DNA of 64,000 nt, taken from NCBI GenBank assembly GCA_024231855.1, contig JAAEQD010000402.1:62001-126000 (forward strand), given 5' to 3'. This stretch comes from Candidatus Zixiibacteriota bacterium (GTDB lineage Bacteria; Zixibacteria; MSB-5A5; UBA10806; 4484-95). The notes beneath the pieces were generated by a model that was not told the DNA's origin, searched no databases, and saw only the letters and a program-made list of their open reading frames with translations. Both the position numbers and the translations under genes were made by a program. Below, piece after piece: positions 33,655 through 42,524 of this stretch (positions are counted from its first letter, which is position 1; each line of letters begins with the position of its first letter).

Positions 33655-34761
33655 TTAAATACTGTTAAACAATTCCTCATTTGACGGATACTGCTCTATG
33701 AGTTGAAGCAGGGACTCCATCGCCGTCTCCGGATCGAGTTCGGCCAATTCGCGTCTAATCTTATATATTGCCGTAATATTATCGGAGCTATGCAGCTTCT
33801 CTTCTTTTCGGGTTCCGCTTTCGTTTATATTTATCGCCGGGAAGATTCGCTTTTCGGCCAGCTTGCGTTCAAGTATCAATTCGCTATTGCCGGTACCCTT
33901 GAACTCCTGGAAGATCAGTTCATCCATGCGGGAGCCGGTGTCGATAAGGGCTGTAGCGATGATTGTCACCGAGCCGCCATTTTCGATATTGCGCGCCAGG
34001 CCAAAGAAACGGCGGGGAATCTCCAGTGCCCGCGCGTCGATACCGCCCGATAAAGTTTTTCCGGAGTTGGCGCTGTTAACATTGAAAGCTCGGCCCATCC
34101 GGGTCAGGCTGTCGACCAAAACCACCAGATCACGACCACATTCAAGTTCGATGCTGATATTTGCCAAAAGTAAATTCGCCAGTTCGACTTGTTCCTGGGC
34201 GCTTTGGTCCTTGGTGCTGGCGAATACCTCGGCTTTAACCGAACGACTGATATGGGTCACTTCCTCGGGCCGCTCATCTATCAGAAGCATAATTATCCGC
34301 GTTTCAGGATCGAATTTGTTAATGGCATTGGCGAGCTGCTCTAGTATAGTGGTCTTGCCGGCTTTCGGGGGCGATACGATCAGGCCGCGAGTGCCTTTAC
34401 CGATTGGAGCGATGAAATCGATTATACGCACGCTCAAATCGCTACTCACCGATAAATCGAATCGCTGACATGGGTCGATTGCCGTAAGACGCGTGTAAGG
34501 TGTACGCTTGGCAAATTCGCTGGGATCAAGGCCGCAGATGGATTCGATTTCAATCAAATGCGGCTGATTGCCTTTTCGATTTATAGGTCCGGTAACCTTT
34601 ACGCCTTGGACCAGGGAGTATTTTCGAATAAGACCGGCCCCAACCAATATATCATCCGGCCCCGCCCGAAATGATCTTTTCGGATCGCCCAATACTCCAG
34701 AGCCTTCCCCTGTTATTTTTAGAATGCCGGTGGCCAAATCTTGTTCTGGTTTTTTTGTCAA
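33655..34761 (-). CDS. rho: Transcription termination factor Rho, short form
   Basis: Hexameric RNA-dependent ATPase that terminates transcription. The 368 residues contain the CSD-like RNA-binding domain at about 12-60 (GEGSGVLGDPKRSFRAGPDDILVG). The ATPase core follows with Walker A SPPKAGKTT, LLIDERPEEVTH, VLVDSLTRMGRA, the Q-loop region SGGIDARAL, and the R-loop region FKGTGNSELILERKLAEKR (C-terminal third). The small N-terminal helical domain present in E. coli Rho (419 residues) is missing. The start is a TTG at 34761 with an in-frame TAA just upstream, so no longer version is possible. It is convergent with the PKD-subtilase gene. Confidence 0.95.
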   Translation of the reverse strand: MTKKPEQDLATGILKITGEGSGVLGDPKRSFRAGPDDILVGAGLIRKYSLVQGVKVTGPINRKGNQPHLIEIESICGLDPSEFAKRTPYTRLTAIDPCQRFDLSVSSDLSVRIIDFIAPIGKGTRGLIVSPPKAGKTTILEQLANAINKFDPETRIIMLLIDERPEEVTHISRSVKAEVFASTKDQSAQEQVELANLLLANISIELECGRDLVVLVDSLTRMGRAFNVNSANSGKTLSGGIDARALEIPRRFFGLARNIENGGSVTIIATALIDTGSRMDELIFQEFKGTGNSELILERKLAEKRIFPAININESGTRKEEKLHSSDNITAIYKIRRELAELDPETAMESLLQLIEQYPSNEELFNSI

Positions 34762-35036
34762 AGTTATTTCTATCCTTTACTTAACAATAATTATCCGTAA
34801 TTCATAAACATGAAGTTGAATTATAACCGCTAGGCGGGCAATCGTCAAGAAGATTACTTAATGATAATCGATGACGAAAATGCCGACGATATGAATCTCA
34901 TCCTTGAACATGGACCGCTTTTTACCTTAAAAAGAAAGAACTTGCGGTCGAGGTAAAATTGAATTAAATATTAAAATAAGGGTAGAAACTATCCGATGAT
35001 ATCAATGGGAATTCAACCGAAAACCGATGGGAGGCA

Positions 35037-35501
35037 ATGATGAAACGGGCAGATCTTGGAGATTCGGTTAAAATACATTACACCGGAAAACTCGATAACG
35101 GTTTGGTGTTTGATTGCACTAAAGAACGCGGACCATTCGAATTAAAAATAGGCTCGGGTATGGCCGTCCCCGGTTTTGAGATGGGAATGACAGGCATGGC
35201 CGAGGGCGATAAGCGCACAATTAAAGTTTCCCCCGAGGATGGGTTTGGGTTACGTGATGAAAAACTGAAGGATAAAGTTAACAGAAACGACCTTCCGGAT
35301 AACATCATTCTTGAAATAGGCAAGCAGTTGATGATTCCGCACCCCGATGGAGATTTCATTCGGGCAACGGTGATCGAAATTGAACGGGATACTGTTGTCT
35401 TCGATATTAACCATCCCCTGGCCGGAAAAACGCTGGTTTTTGAAGTTGAAATGCTGGATATATCCAAAAATGATGGTAGCTGCCATCTTTCTGAAAAATA
35501 G
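35037..35501 (+). CDS. FKBP-type peptidyl-prolyl isomerase, SlyD-like
   Basis: Cytoplasmic proline isomerase and chaperone of 154 residues. The FKBP core has VKIHYTGKLDNGLVFD, GSGMAVPGFEMGMTGM and DINHPLAGKTLVFEVEML, with the insert-in-flap region DEKLKDKVNRNDLP between, as in SlyD. The His/Cys metal-binding tail of E. coli SlyD is absent apart from a short GSCHLSEK end. GGGAGG precedes two adjacent ATGs; either could start the protein. It stands alone between rho and a peptidase operon. Confidence 0.9.
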   Translation: MMKRADLGDSVKIHYTGKLDNGLVFDCTKERGPFELKIGSGMAVPGFEMGMTGMAEGDKRTIKVSPEDGFGLRDEKLKDKVNRNDLPDNIILEIGKQLMIPHPDGDFIRATVIEIERDTVVFDINHPLAGKTLVFEVEMLDISKNDGSCHLSEK

Positions 35502-35698
35502 CGCTGTCTAAACAATAAATTATGACTAATCGGAGCCCAACGGAGTGAAACCAAAGTCCTTGTAACATATTAATAATAAACAAGTTATCTATAAAACTAT
35601 AATGTCGTTATAATTTATCCATAAAGTTGTTTCCAGAAATATTTTTATGAGTTATTATTGAGCAGTTAACAGCTATTAAAAAATCCAAGGAGGTAAGA

Positions 35699-37204
35699 AT
35701 GGAAAAGGCCAACTGCAGTAAAGTACTAATCGCGGCCTGTATTATCCTGCTGATGGTGACAAATGCCATCGGATTTGATTTTTCGAAACTCGAAAAAAGT
35801 GTCACCGAACGCACACTCGATAACGGCCTGAAGATTCTGGTGTTGGAACGTCATGACGCGCCCGTGGTATCGTTTGTGACATGGGTGAATGTCGGTGGGG
35901 CGGACGATCCGAAGGAGTGCACCGGCCTGGCCCATATGTTTGAACATATGGCGTTTAAAGGTACTCGCGATATCGGCAGTAAGAATATTGATGATGAGCT
36001 AAAACTGATAGCAATCGAGGATTCGATTTATATGGAATTACGGTCCGAGCGGAATAAAGGCCGCCTGGCTGATTCATCGAGATTAGCCGAGTTGCTCAAA
36101 GCTTATGATGACGCCCGTGAAGCCTCGTTTGAATTGGTCGAGCCTAACGAATTCAGCCAAATCGTCGAGCGTGAGGGCGGGGTTGGTCTGAATGCCGGTA
36201 CCTCAATGGATTTCACCATGTATATCACAAGCTATCCCTCGAATCGGCTTGAGCTCTGGATGGCCATGGAGTCGGCGAGATTCGCCAATCCGGTTTTAAG
36301 AGAGATGTATAAGGAGCGGGATGTTGTCGCTGAGGAACGCCGAATGGGAATTGAATCCAGTCCGTTTGGCCGCTTGCTCGATGATATGAGATCGGCCGCT
36401 TTTAAAGCCCATCCATATACTAACCCTATCGTTGGTCATGCCAGTGATATCCAGAACTACTCCCGCGAAGCGGCCGGCGCGTTTTACGAGAAGCACTATG
36501 TACCGTCAAATATGGTTATTGCCATTGTCGGTGATGTTAAAACTAAAGAGGTTTTAAAATTAGCTGAGAAATACTGGAGTCCGCTTCCGAATAAACCAAA
36601 ACCGGAAGCCATATCAACGATAGAACCCGTGCAAAAAGGCGAAAGACGGATAGTCCAGGAAGATCCGGCTCAGCCACTGTTGATAATCGGCTGGCATATT
36701 CCCGAAGAGACTCATCCGGATAAGCTGGTAATCGATGCTTTGGTTGATTATTTTGGCCAGGGCCGCACGTCACTTTTGTATGAAAGCCTGGTTAAGGATA
36801 AAAAAATCGCCTCCCAGATTGGCGTGTTTGCCGGTTATCCAGCCAGCAAATATCCCTCGCTATGCTTGACCTACGTGATTCCCAGTCAGGGACATACGGC
36901 CGCCGAATGCGAGGAACAAGTCTATACCGAGCTCGAGAAAATACTGGCAGAGCTAATAGCGGTTGAGGAAGTCGAAAAGATTAAGGCCCGGGCCAAGTCG
37001 AATTTTGTTTTCGGACTTGATAACAATACGGGCCTGGCTATGCAGTTGGCCGCATATCAGACTTATTGGGGCGACTGGCACGCGCTGTTCAGCGAACTCG
37101 ACAGAATCAACGCTGTTACCGCTCAGGATATTCAGGATGTGGCCAAGAAGTATTTCACTAAGGAAAATCGTACCGTGGCCATAATGAACACAATCGAGAA
37201 TTAA
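35699..37204 (+). CDS. M16-family zinc peptidase, active subunit
   Basis: Predicted periplasmic zinc metallopeptidase of 501 residues. The signal peptide is VLIAACIILLMVTNAIG. The inverted zinc motif HxxEH is present as His79-Glu82-His83 (GLAHMFEHM), and the distal Glu ligand is in VVAEERRMG near residue 210. A ~70-residue charged helical insert separates these, as in PqqL/ymxG-like members. GGAGG with six bases to the ATG fixes the start. The next gene, 15 bases on, encodes an M16 protein without the zinc motif. The pair looks like a heterodimeric M16B protease such as Sphingomonas Sph2681/Sph2682. Substrate unknown. Confidence 0.92.
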   Translation: MEKANCSKVLIAACIILLMVTNAIGFDFSKLEKSVTERTLDNGLKILVLERHDAPVVSFVTWVNVGGADDPKECTGLAHMFEHMAFKGTRDIGSKNIDDELKLIAIEDSIYMELRSERNKGRLADSSRLAELLKAYDDAREASFELVEPNEFSQIVEREGGVGLNAGTSMDFTMYITSYPSNRLELWMAMESARFANPVLREMYKERDVVAEERRMGIESSPFGRLLDDMRSAAFKAHPYTNPIVGHASDIQNYSREAAGAFYEKHYVPSNMVIAIVGDVKTKEVLKLAEKYWSPLPNKPKPEAISTIEPVQKGERRIVQEDPAQPLLIIGWHIPEETHPDKLVIDALVDYFGQGRTSLLYESLVKDKKIASQIGVFAGYPASKYPSLCLTYVIPSQGHTAAECEEQVYTELEKILAELIAVEEVEKIKARAKSNFVFGLDNNTGLAMQLAAYQTYWGDWHALFSELDRINAVTAQDIQDVAKKYFTKENRTVAIMNTIEN

Positions 37205-37219
37205 GGCGAGGTGTACAAG

Positions 37220-39361
37220 ATGAAAAATAGCATGATTATTATTATAGCGGCAATAACGATATGTTCGCTGGTGATAGGCACGGCAACCGGTCTGGCTCAG
37301 GATATCGATAAACTTGAATTTCCTCCTTTAAGTAAGCTTAAGATACCAAAAGTCGAAAAGGTTACTCTCGATAACGGTATCCGCCTCTATCTAATAGAGG
37401 ATAGAAGTTTGCCGACTTTCGAGGCATCAATAAGGGTCAACTGTGGTGGTTACCTGGAGCCGATCGAGAAAATCGGTTTGGCCGGAATATGCGGCACGGT
37501 GATGCGCACCGGCGGAACGAGTAAGTGGTCAGGCGACGAACTCGACGAACTCCTGGAAGGTATCGGCGGCAGCGTGGAAAGCTCGATCGGCAATCTTTCC
37601 GGCGGCGCCTCAATTTCGGTATTGAGCGATTATACCGATTTGGGCCTGGAGGTGTTGGCCGAGGTACTTCGCCGGCCGGTCTTCAACGAGGATAAAATAG
37701 AGCTGGCTAAAATCCAGGCGCGAACCGGTATTTCGCGCCGCAATGATGAACCGTTTCCGATAATAGTAAGAGAATTTCGTAAATTGATCTATGGCGCCGA
37801 TTCACCATATGGTCGCCATACCGAATACGCTACCCTAAATGCTATCAGCCGCGATGATCTGATTGAATTCCATAAGACATTTTACCATCCCCAAAACGTA
37901 CAGATTTCTATATGGGGCGATTTTAAAAAGAAAGATGTCGTAAAGAAAATTAAGAAGTATTTCGGCGATTGGCTAAAGACAAGAATGGAAGTGCCACCGC
38001 CGCCAAAGGTCGATTATAAATTCGAAAACCAGGTTTATTATGTCGAAAAGAAGGATTTACCCCAATCTTATATCTTTTTAGGGCATATCGGCGGTTATGT
38101 TCTGGATGACGACTATGCCGACAGGATCGTGATGAACAGCATATTGGGAGAAAGTTTCGGCAGCCGGTTGATGGATAACGTGCGGACTAAAGAAGGTCTG
38201 GCATATGCCACGGGCGGCCGGTACAGCGCCCATATCGAATACCCCGGCATATTCTATGCCTACGCTTCTACTAAATCGGCAAGCACCGTTAAGGCGATAA
38301 GGGAGATGGTTAAACAGATTAAAAGCATGCATACCGATCCCCCGACCGCCATCGAGATGAGGAAAGGCAAAGACGGTTTCCTGAATTCGTTTGTCTTTAA
38401 TTTCGACAGCAAATCCGAGGTGGTCGGCCGTCTCATGAATTATGATTTCCATGGCCTGCCTGAGGATTTGATTTTCAAGCAAAAAGAAGGAGTTGAAAAA
38501 GTAACGGGTGATGATGTCGTTGCCGCGGCGATGAAAAACTTAAAGCCGGATGCCTTGAGAATCGTGGTTTTGGGCAATGCCGAGGATTTCGATTTTCCGC
38601 TTACCGAACTGGGTATGGGCGATATCGTTGAGGTTGACATAACCATACCATCGGGCGAAGAAAAAACCGATCTGGCGATTACTCCGGAAAACATCGATAA
38701 GGGAAAGCAATTAATCGCCAAAGCGGTTAACGCCCATGGCGGCCTCGATAATTTTAAAAAGATCAACTCCATCTCCCGGAAAAGGACATTTGCTCTGACG
38801 ACCCCGCAAGGTGAATTCTCATTCACAGTTGAATCCCTGGAGGTATTACCAGATAAAAGCAGGGCGATCATCAATATGATGGGCCGGGAGATGTATGATA
38901 TCAGAAACGGTGACTCCGGCTGGAAATCCAATCAAATGGGCGAGCTTGTAGCAAAAACCGATGAAGATATACAAGGTGACATCAAGAAAATGGCTCGCAA
39001 TAACCTGACGATATTCAAGACCTCGGATAATCCGGCCTATCAGGCTGTTTATGACGGTAACGGGAAAGTTGATGGTGTCCAGGTTGAGTATGCCACATTA
39101 CTCGATGAGGCCGGCGAGACTATTTGTCGGATCGGCTTCAATAGCGATGATGGCAGCCTGATATCAAAATCATATTGGGGAGAATCACCATTGGGCGAAG
39201 GGACGATCGAGGAAACCTTTGATAATTTCAGTGAAATCGAGGGAGTCCGGTTACCGATGATTGTTAATCAAAGCCTAAACGGACAGCATATCCTAAAAAC
39301 TGAGGTAACCGAATTTATCATTAATCCCGAAATTCCGGATAACGCGTTCGATAAGCCATAA
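37220..39361 (+). CDS. M16-family non-catalytic subunit with C-terminal lipoprotein-like domain
   Basis: Predicted exported protein of 713 residues. After a signal peptide (ITICSLVIGTATGLA) come two M16 domains. The place of HxxEH reads GLAGICGTVMRTGG, so the zinc site is lost. The second half keeps the usual substrate-contact segment (GSRLMDNVRTKEGLAY). Residues ~490-713 are an added beta-rich domain (AKAVNAHGGLDNFKKINSI, EVEYATLLD-like strands) resembling LolA/outer-membrane-lipoprotein folds that often follow M16 domains in FCB bacteria. The ATG at 37220 with GAGG eight bases upstream is preferred to a GTG at 37211. It should partner the preceding active subunit. Confidence 0.88.
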   Translation: MKNSMIIIIAAITICSLVIGTATGLAQDIDKLEFPPLSKLKIPKVEKVTLDNGIRLYLIEDRSLPTFEASIRVNCGGYLEPIEKIGLAGICGTVMRTGGTSKWSGDELDELLEGIGGSVESSIGNLSGGASISVLSDYTDLGLEVLAEVLRRPVFNEDKIELAKIQARTGISRRNDEPFPIIVREFRKLIYGADSPYGRHTEYATLNAISRDDLIEFHKTFYHPQNVQISIWGDFKKKDVVKKIKKYFGDWLKTRMEVPPPPKVDYKFENQVYYVEKKDLPQSYIFLGHIGGYVLDDDYADRIVMNSILGESFGSRLMDNVRTKEGLAYATGGRYSAHIEYPGIFYAYASTKSASTVKAIREMVKQIKSMHTDPPTAIEMRKGKDGFLNSFVFNFDSKSEVVGRLMNYDFHGLPEDLIFKQKEGVEKVTGDDVVAAAMKNLKPDALRIVVLGNAEDFDFPLTELGMGDIVEVDITIPSGEEKTDLAITPENIDKGKQLIAKAVNAHGGLDNFKKINSISRKRTFALTTPQGEFSFTVESLEVLPDKSRAIINMMGREMYDIRNGDSGWKSNQMGELVAKTDEDIQGDIKKMARNNLTIFKTSDNPAYQAVYDGNGKVDGVQVEYATLLDEAGETICRIGFNSDDGSLISKSYWGESPLGEGTIEETFDNFSEIEGVRLPMIVNQSLNGQHILKTEVTEFIINPEIPDNAFDKP

Positions 39362-39390
39362 TATTTAATTTTAAAGAGTAAGCAAGTTTC

Positions 39391-39427
39391 GTCAGGTCGT
39401 GCCCGCAAGGGTGTGACCTGACTTTTT
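39391..39427 (+). terminator. Intrinsic terminator of the M16 operon
   Basis: GTCAGGTC (39391-39398) and GACCTGAC (39415-39422) pair, with a GC-rich inner helix around GCAA, followed directly by TTTTT. It lies just before the stop of the convergent HD-GYP gene. Confidence 0.88.
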
Positions 39428-39431
39428 ATTA

Positions 39432-40406
39432 TCACATTATGCTGTACCTGGTTTGCAGGCTGTCATCATCCAGATCTATATTAAAATGACGTTTGATCAT
39501 ATGATGGATGAGATCTGGTAAATCCGGCATCGTCTTGCGCGCGATATCATTGTACAGCTCATGTGAGATTAGCGCGAAGCGATCGAGTATTTCCGGATCG
39601 AAATGACGGCTTCTTTGATTTTCCATATAGTCCAGTGTTTCATCGTATGTATAAGCCGGCTTATAAGGCCGATCCGATGTTAAGGCATCGAAAACATCCA
39701 CAATGGCGAATATCCTGTCATAGATCGGTATGTTCTCTCCGCGTAACCCTGACAGATAACCTTCACCGTTGAATCTTTCATGATGAAACAGCACGATTTC
39801 GTGAGCATCCTCCAACCATCGGACATCCTTGATAATACGCGAGCCCATCAAGACATGGTTGTGCATAATAGCCGTTTCCTTGTCGGTAAGCTTATCCGGC
39901 TTTAACAGGATATCATCACAAATGCCGATTTTACCGATATCATGCAGAAACGAACCCTTGATAAATGTTTGAATTTGCTCGCGTTTAAGACCTATTTCCT
40001 CGGCCAATCGACAGCCATAAAGAGTGACCCTATAGTTATGTTCGCTATTACCGGTATCACGTTCGGCAACCGCGCTGCCTAAAGCCATCAGCATCTGCAG
40101 ATTACTCGACAAATATCCGAATTGAACATCCGCCAAAACCTGTCTGGCGAGACGATCAAAATCAGTTGTGGTTCTTTCGTCAGTTTTCTTAGATTCTGAT
40201 CCGGGATCACTTCCGGCCTTTATATTTTGACAAAACGATTTCAAAGCTTGAAGAATCTCATCGGCCGTTTCAGCGATTCGCTTGTGGCTATCGGATTGTT
40301 GCCTTGAGATATCGAGAGAATTTTTCAGGGTTTGCTCAATAACCCCCTTTAATTGCAGTTCTTTGCCTTCGATGATAGACATCGGATTAAGGTCAGAATC
40401 GTTCAT
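39432..40406 (-). CDS. HD-GYP domain phosphodiesterase-like protein
   Basis: Cytoplasmic protein of 324 residues likely to hydrolyse or sense cyclic-di-GMP. Residues ~1-100 are helical with no recognised sensor. The HD-GYP domain at about 120-300 has LHDIGKIGICDDILLKPDKL, HNHVLMGSRII, VLFHHERFNGEGY and AIVDVFDALTSDRPYKPA. The signature is GYL instead of GYP (GEGYLSGL), while the metal-binding His/Asp residues appear intact, so activity is plausible but not assured. Two PilZ c-di-GMP receptors lie 5 kb away. No receiver or membrane domain is present. Confidence 0.9.
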   Translation of the reverse strand: MNDSDLNPMSIIEGKELQLKGVIEQTLKNSLDISRQQSDSHKRIAETADEILQALKSFCQNIKAGSDPGSESKKTDERTTTDFDRLARQVLADVQFGYLSSNLQMLMALGSAVAERDTGNSEHNYRVTLYGCRLAEEIGLKREQIQTFIKGSFLHDIGKIGICDDILLKPDKLTDKETAIMHNHVLMGSRIIKDVRWLEDAHEIVLFHHERFNGEGYLSGLRGENIPIYDRIFAIVDVFDALTSDRPYKPAYTYDETLDYMENQRSRHFDPEILDRFALISHELYNDIARKTMPDLPDLIHHMIKRHFNIDLDDDSLQTRYSIM

Positions 40407-40525
40407 ATAAATATCCCATTTCTTGGACCTGTATTTTGATTAACTGTAAATATACGACGAAAGTTCGAATATATCAATATTAAATATGGTGTTGTCCTGG
40501 GCGGGCGGTTACAAAAAAGTAAATC

Positions 40526-41320
40526 TTAAATGAACATCAGTGATCTGAGGATATCCATATAATCACCGCTTTCAAATCCAATCAGGTGCGGTTCAAGAAG
40601 TACTGCGCCGGGATAATATGAAGCTTTATAAGCCCTCTTCTGGTCTTTGAACCTTACTTTAACTTCGAACTTTCGCGGAAGCTTCAGTTTGCATGCCGAT
40701 AAATCTTTTCTTAACGCCGATTCCACACCCTCTTCGATTAATTTTATGGCCAACTTGGGGTGTATGCTTATTGTCGAGGCGCCTATACCCTTACTGACCG
40801 ACAGGCCTGCTATCGCCGGTAATAGTTTTTGGGCGTCCAGGATAAGGCCTTCATCTCCTGTAAGAAAGGCGACCGGTACATCAACCAGGGCCGCGGCGTA
40901 GCTGTGGATCGTGAACTCCGAAAGATACTCACCGTTTAGCTCTATCGATGAGTACGATCCGGTCAGGGTATGAGCCAGCGGATTGGCATTGGAGCCGGCC
41001 CGCGAGTGATAGCCAATCATAAGCGCGGCATCGAATGAGTCATCTAACTCCTGAACCATACTGAATGGGTGACCGCTCCAGGCCCGGATCAGTTTAGCTT
41101 CCTGGGGCAATTCCGAAGCTATTATGTTTCTTCCCGTATCGTGGGCATCCTTAACATAGATTTCTTTAGCCCCGGCCTTCAACGCGCCTTTGCAGGCGGC
41201 TGCTACCTCGGCGGTCATCTGTTTCTGGAACTCGGAATAATCGGGTTTGGTCTTCTCGGTTTCATCGCCATGCGTGATACCGGTTACTCCTTCTATATCG
41301 GCGCTTATGAATATTTTCAA
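40526..41320 (-). CDS. dppA: D-aminopeptidase, M55 family (DppA-like)
   Basis: Zinc-dependent D-aminopeptidase of 264 residues. The family metal ligands are visible: Asp8 and Glu10 (SADIEGV), His60 (VKDAHDTG), His105 (IGYHSRAG) and a Glu near 131-135. The length fits B. subtilis DppA (274). It is the last gene of a leftward operon, 14 bases after an ABC permease gene. In other bacteria dppA sits with dipeptide importers and recycles D-Ala peptides from cell wall. Its place behind a MacAB-like exporter/lipoprotein-release system is unusual and suggests envelope-linked work. Confidence 0.92.
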   Translation of the reverse strand: MKIFISADIEGVTGITHGDETEKTKPDYSEFQKQMTAEVAAACKGALKAGAKEIYVKDAHDTGRNIIASELPQEAKLIRAWSGHPFSMVQELDDSFDAALMIGYHSRAGSNANPLAHTLTGSYSSIELNGEYLSEFTIHSYAAALVDVPVAFLTGDEGLILDAQKLLPAIAGLSVSKGIGASTISIHPKLAIKLIEEGVESALRKDLSACKLKLPRKFEVKVRFKDQKRAYKASYYPGAVLLEPHLIGFESGDYMDILRSLMFI

Positions 41321-41334
41321 TTATATCTCCTCGA

Positions 41335-42513
41335 TTATTCCGCTTTTAAGGCGTCAACTATTTTAATCCGCGAGGCTCTGACCGCCGGTAAAAAGCCGCC
41401 CAGAATCCCCATCGACAATGAAAATATCATCACCGTAATAATTATATCCTCAGACATAGCGAAGGAAAACGATAAATCGGAAAACGTATCCCAGTTGATC
41501 GTAGAGATACTTAACGACTGGAGGAAAGTCGCCGCGACTAATCCGAGAATTCCGCCAATAAGCGATATCGTGATCGCTTCTATAAGAAAAGCGGTGAGGA
41601 TGCTTCTTCGCTTGAAACCCAACGCCCTCATGGTGGCAATTTCGGTTGTTCGGTTAGCCACTGCGGCATACATGGTGATCATGGCCCCGATAATCGCTCC
41701 TAAACTGAATACAATGCTGATTATAGTGCCAAGCACGCTGATAAACGTCCCCAGGCTGGATGACTGCTGCTCGTAGTACTTCTTTTCCGGTTTCATATCG
41801 ACAGTCATTCGCGGGTCGCCCTTAACCCTATCCCGCATCTGGTCGAAAACGGATGGATCGGCCATCGTGAAAGTCATCGAAGAGTAAACCGGTCGCCCGA
41901 ATACCGGCATCAATTGATTAACATCCCCCCAAACCTCAGATTCGAACGAAGCGCCGTTCGCTTCGAAAATCCCCACCACGGTCCAATCGGTCATACCGAA
42001 TGTTAAAATTTCGCCCAGGCCGCAGCCTTCATATTTTTCGGATGTTTTCTTGCCGATAACGATTTCTGTTTTACCGAACTCGAGCATCCTGCCGGCGGTT
42101 ATATTTACGCCTTTGTGCACTGCCATAGAAAGCGGCTCAACACCTCGAACCATGACATTACCTTCTTTTTCACTGGCCCGCTCTTTCTCGTTGATAATCA
42201 CGATGAGCTCGCCGACTACGAGTGACTTGCCCGATTCATCTCTGGCTATTTCCGGAAGGGTTTCGATTACGCCGGCTTGGTCACGGCTGATAAAGCTGTT
42301 TATTTCCGATGCGGAAGCCTGACGGATAACTATCACGTTGTCATCGTTGCCTGATGCAATCATGGCTTGTTCCAGGCCGTTAGTCATCATTAAAACGGCT
42401 GCGAATACAAAAGCGACCAGCATGATACCCAATACTGTAAGCGCCATTGTCAGTTTTCTGGCAAATAGGCTTCTGGCCGAATATTTTAATGGTATTTTCA
42501 ATGGTATTTTCAT
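41335..42513 (-). CDS. ABC transporter permease, FtsX/MacB type (second)
   Basis: Inner-membrane permease of 392 residues. The N-terminal helix (LTMALTVLGIMLVAFVFAAVLMM) is followed by a large periplasmic MacB-PCD-like domain (about 45-270). A three-helix FtsX domain follows, with the cytoplasmic coupling segment RTTEIATMRALGFKRRSIL. It lies 11 bases after its paralogue in an operon with ATPase and adaptor. MacB-type systems work by mechanotransmission on periplasmic substrates rather than by classic import. Confidence 0.9.
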   Translation of the reverse strand: MKIPLKIPLKYSARSLFARKLTMALTVLGIMLVAFVFAAVLMMTNGLEQAMIASGNDDNVIVIRQASASEINSFISRDQAGVIETLPEIARDESGKSLVVGELIVIINEKERASEKEGNVMVRGVEPLSMAVHKGVNITAGRMLEFGKTEIVIGKKTSEKYEGCGLGEILTFGMTDWTVVGIFEANGASFESEVWGDVNQLMPVFGRPVYSSMTFTMADPSVFDQMRDRVKGDPRMTVDMKPEKKYYEQQSSSLGTFISVLGTIISIVFSLGAIIGAMITMYAAVANRTTEIATMRALGFKRRSILTAFLIEAITISLIGGILGLVAATFLQSLSISTINWDTFSDLSFSFAMSEDIIITVMIFSLSMGILGGFLPAVRASRIKIVDALKAE

Positions 42514-42524
42514 TTGATAATCTC

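Noticed and set aside
33863-34468. 201-residue open frame antisense to rho
   Set aside because: It is a shadow of a conserved gene; the rho frame has all the family motifs.
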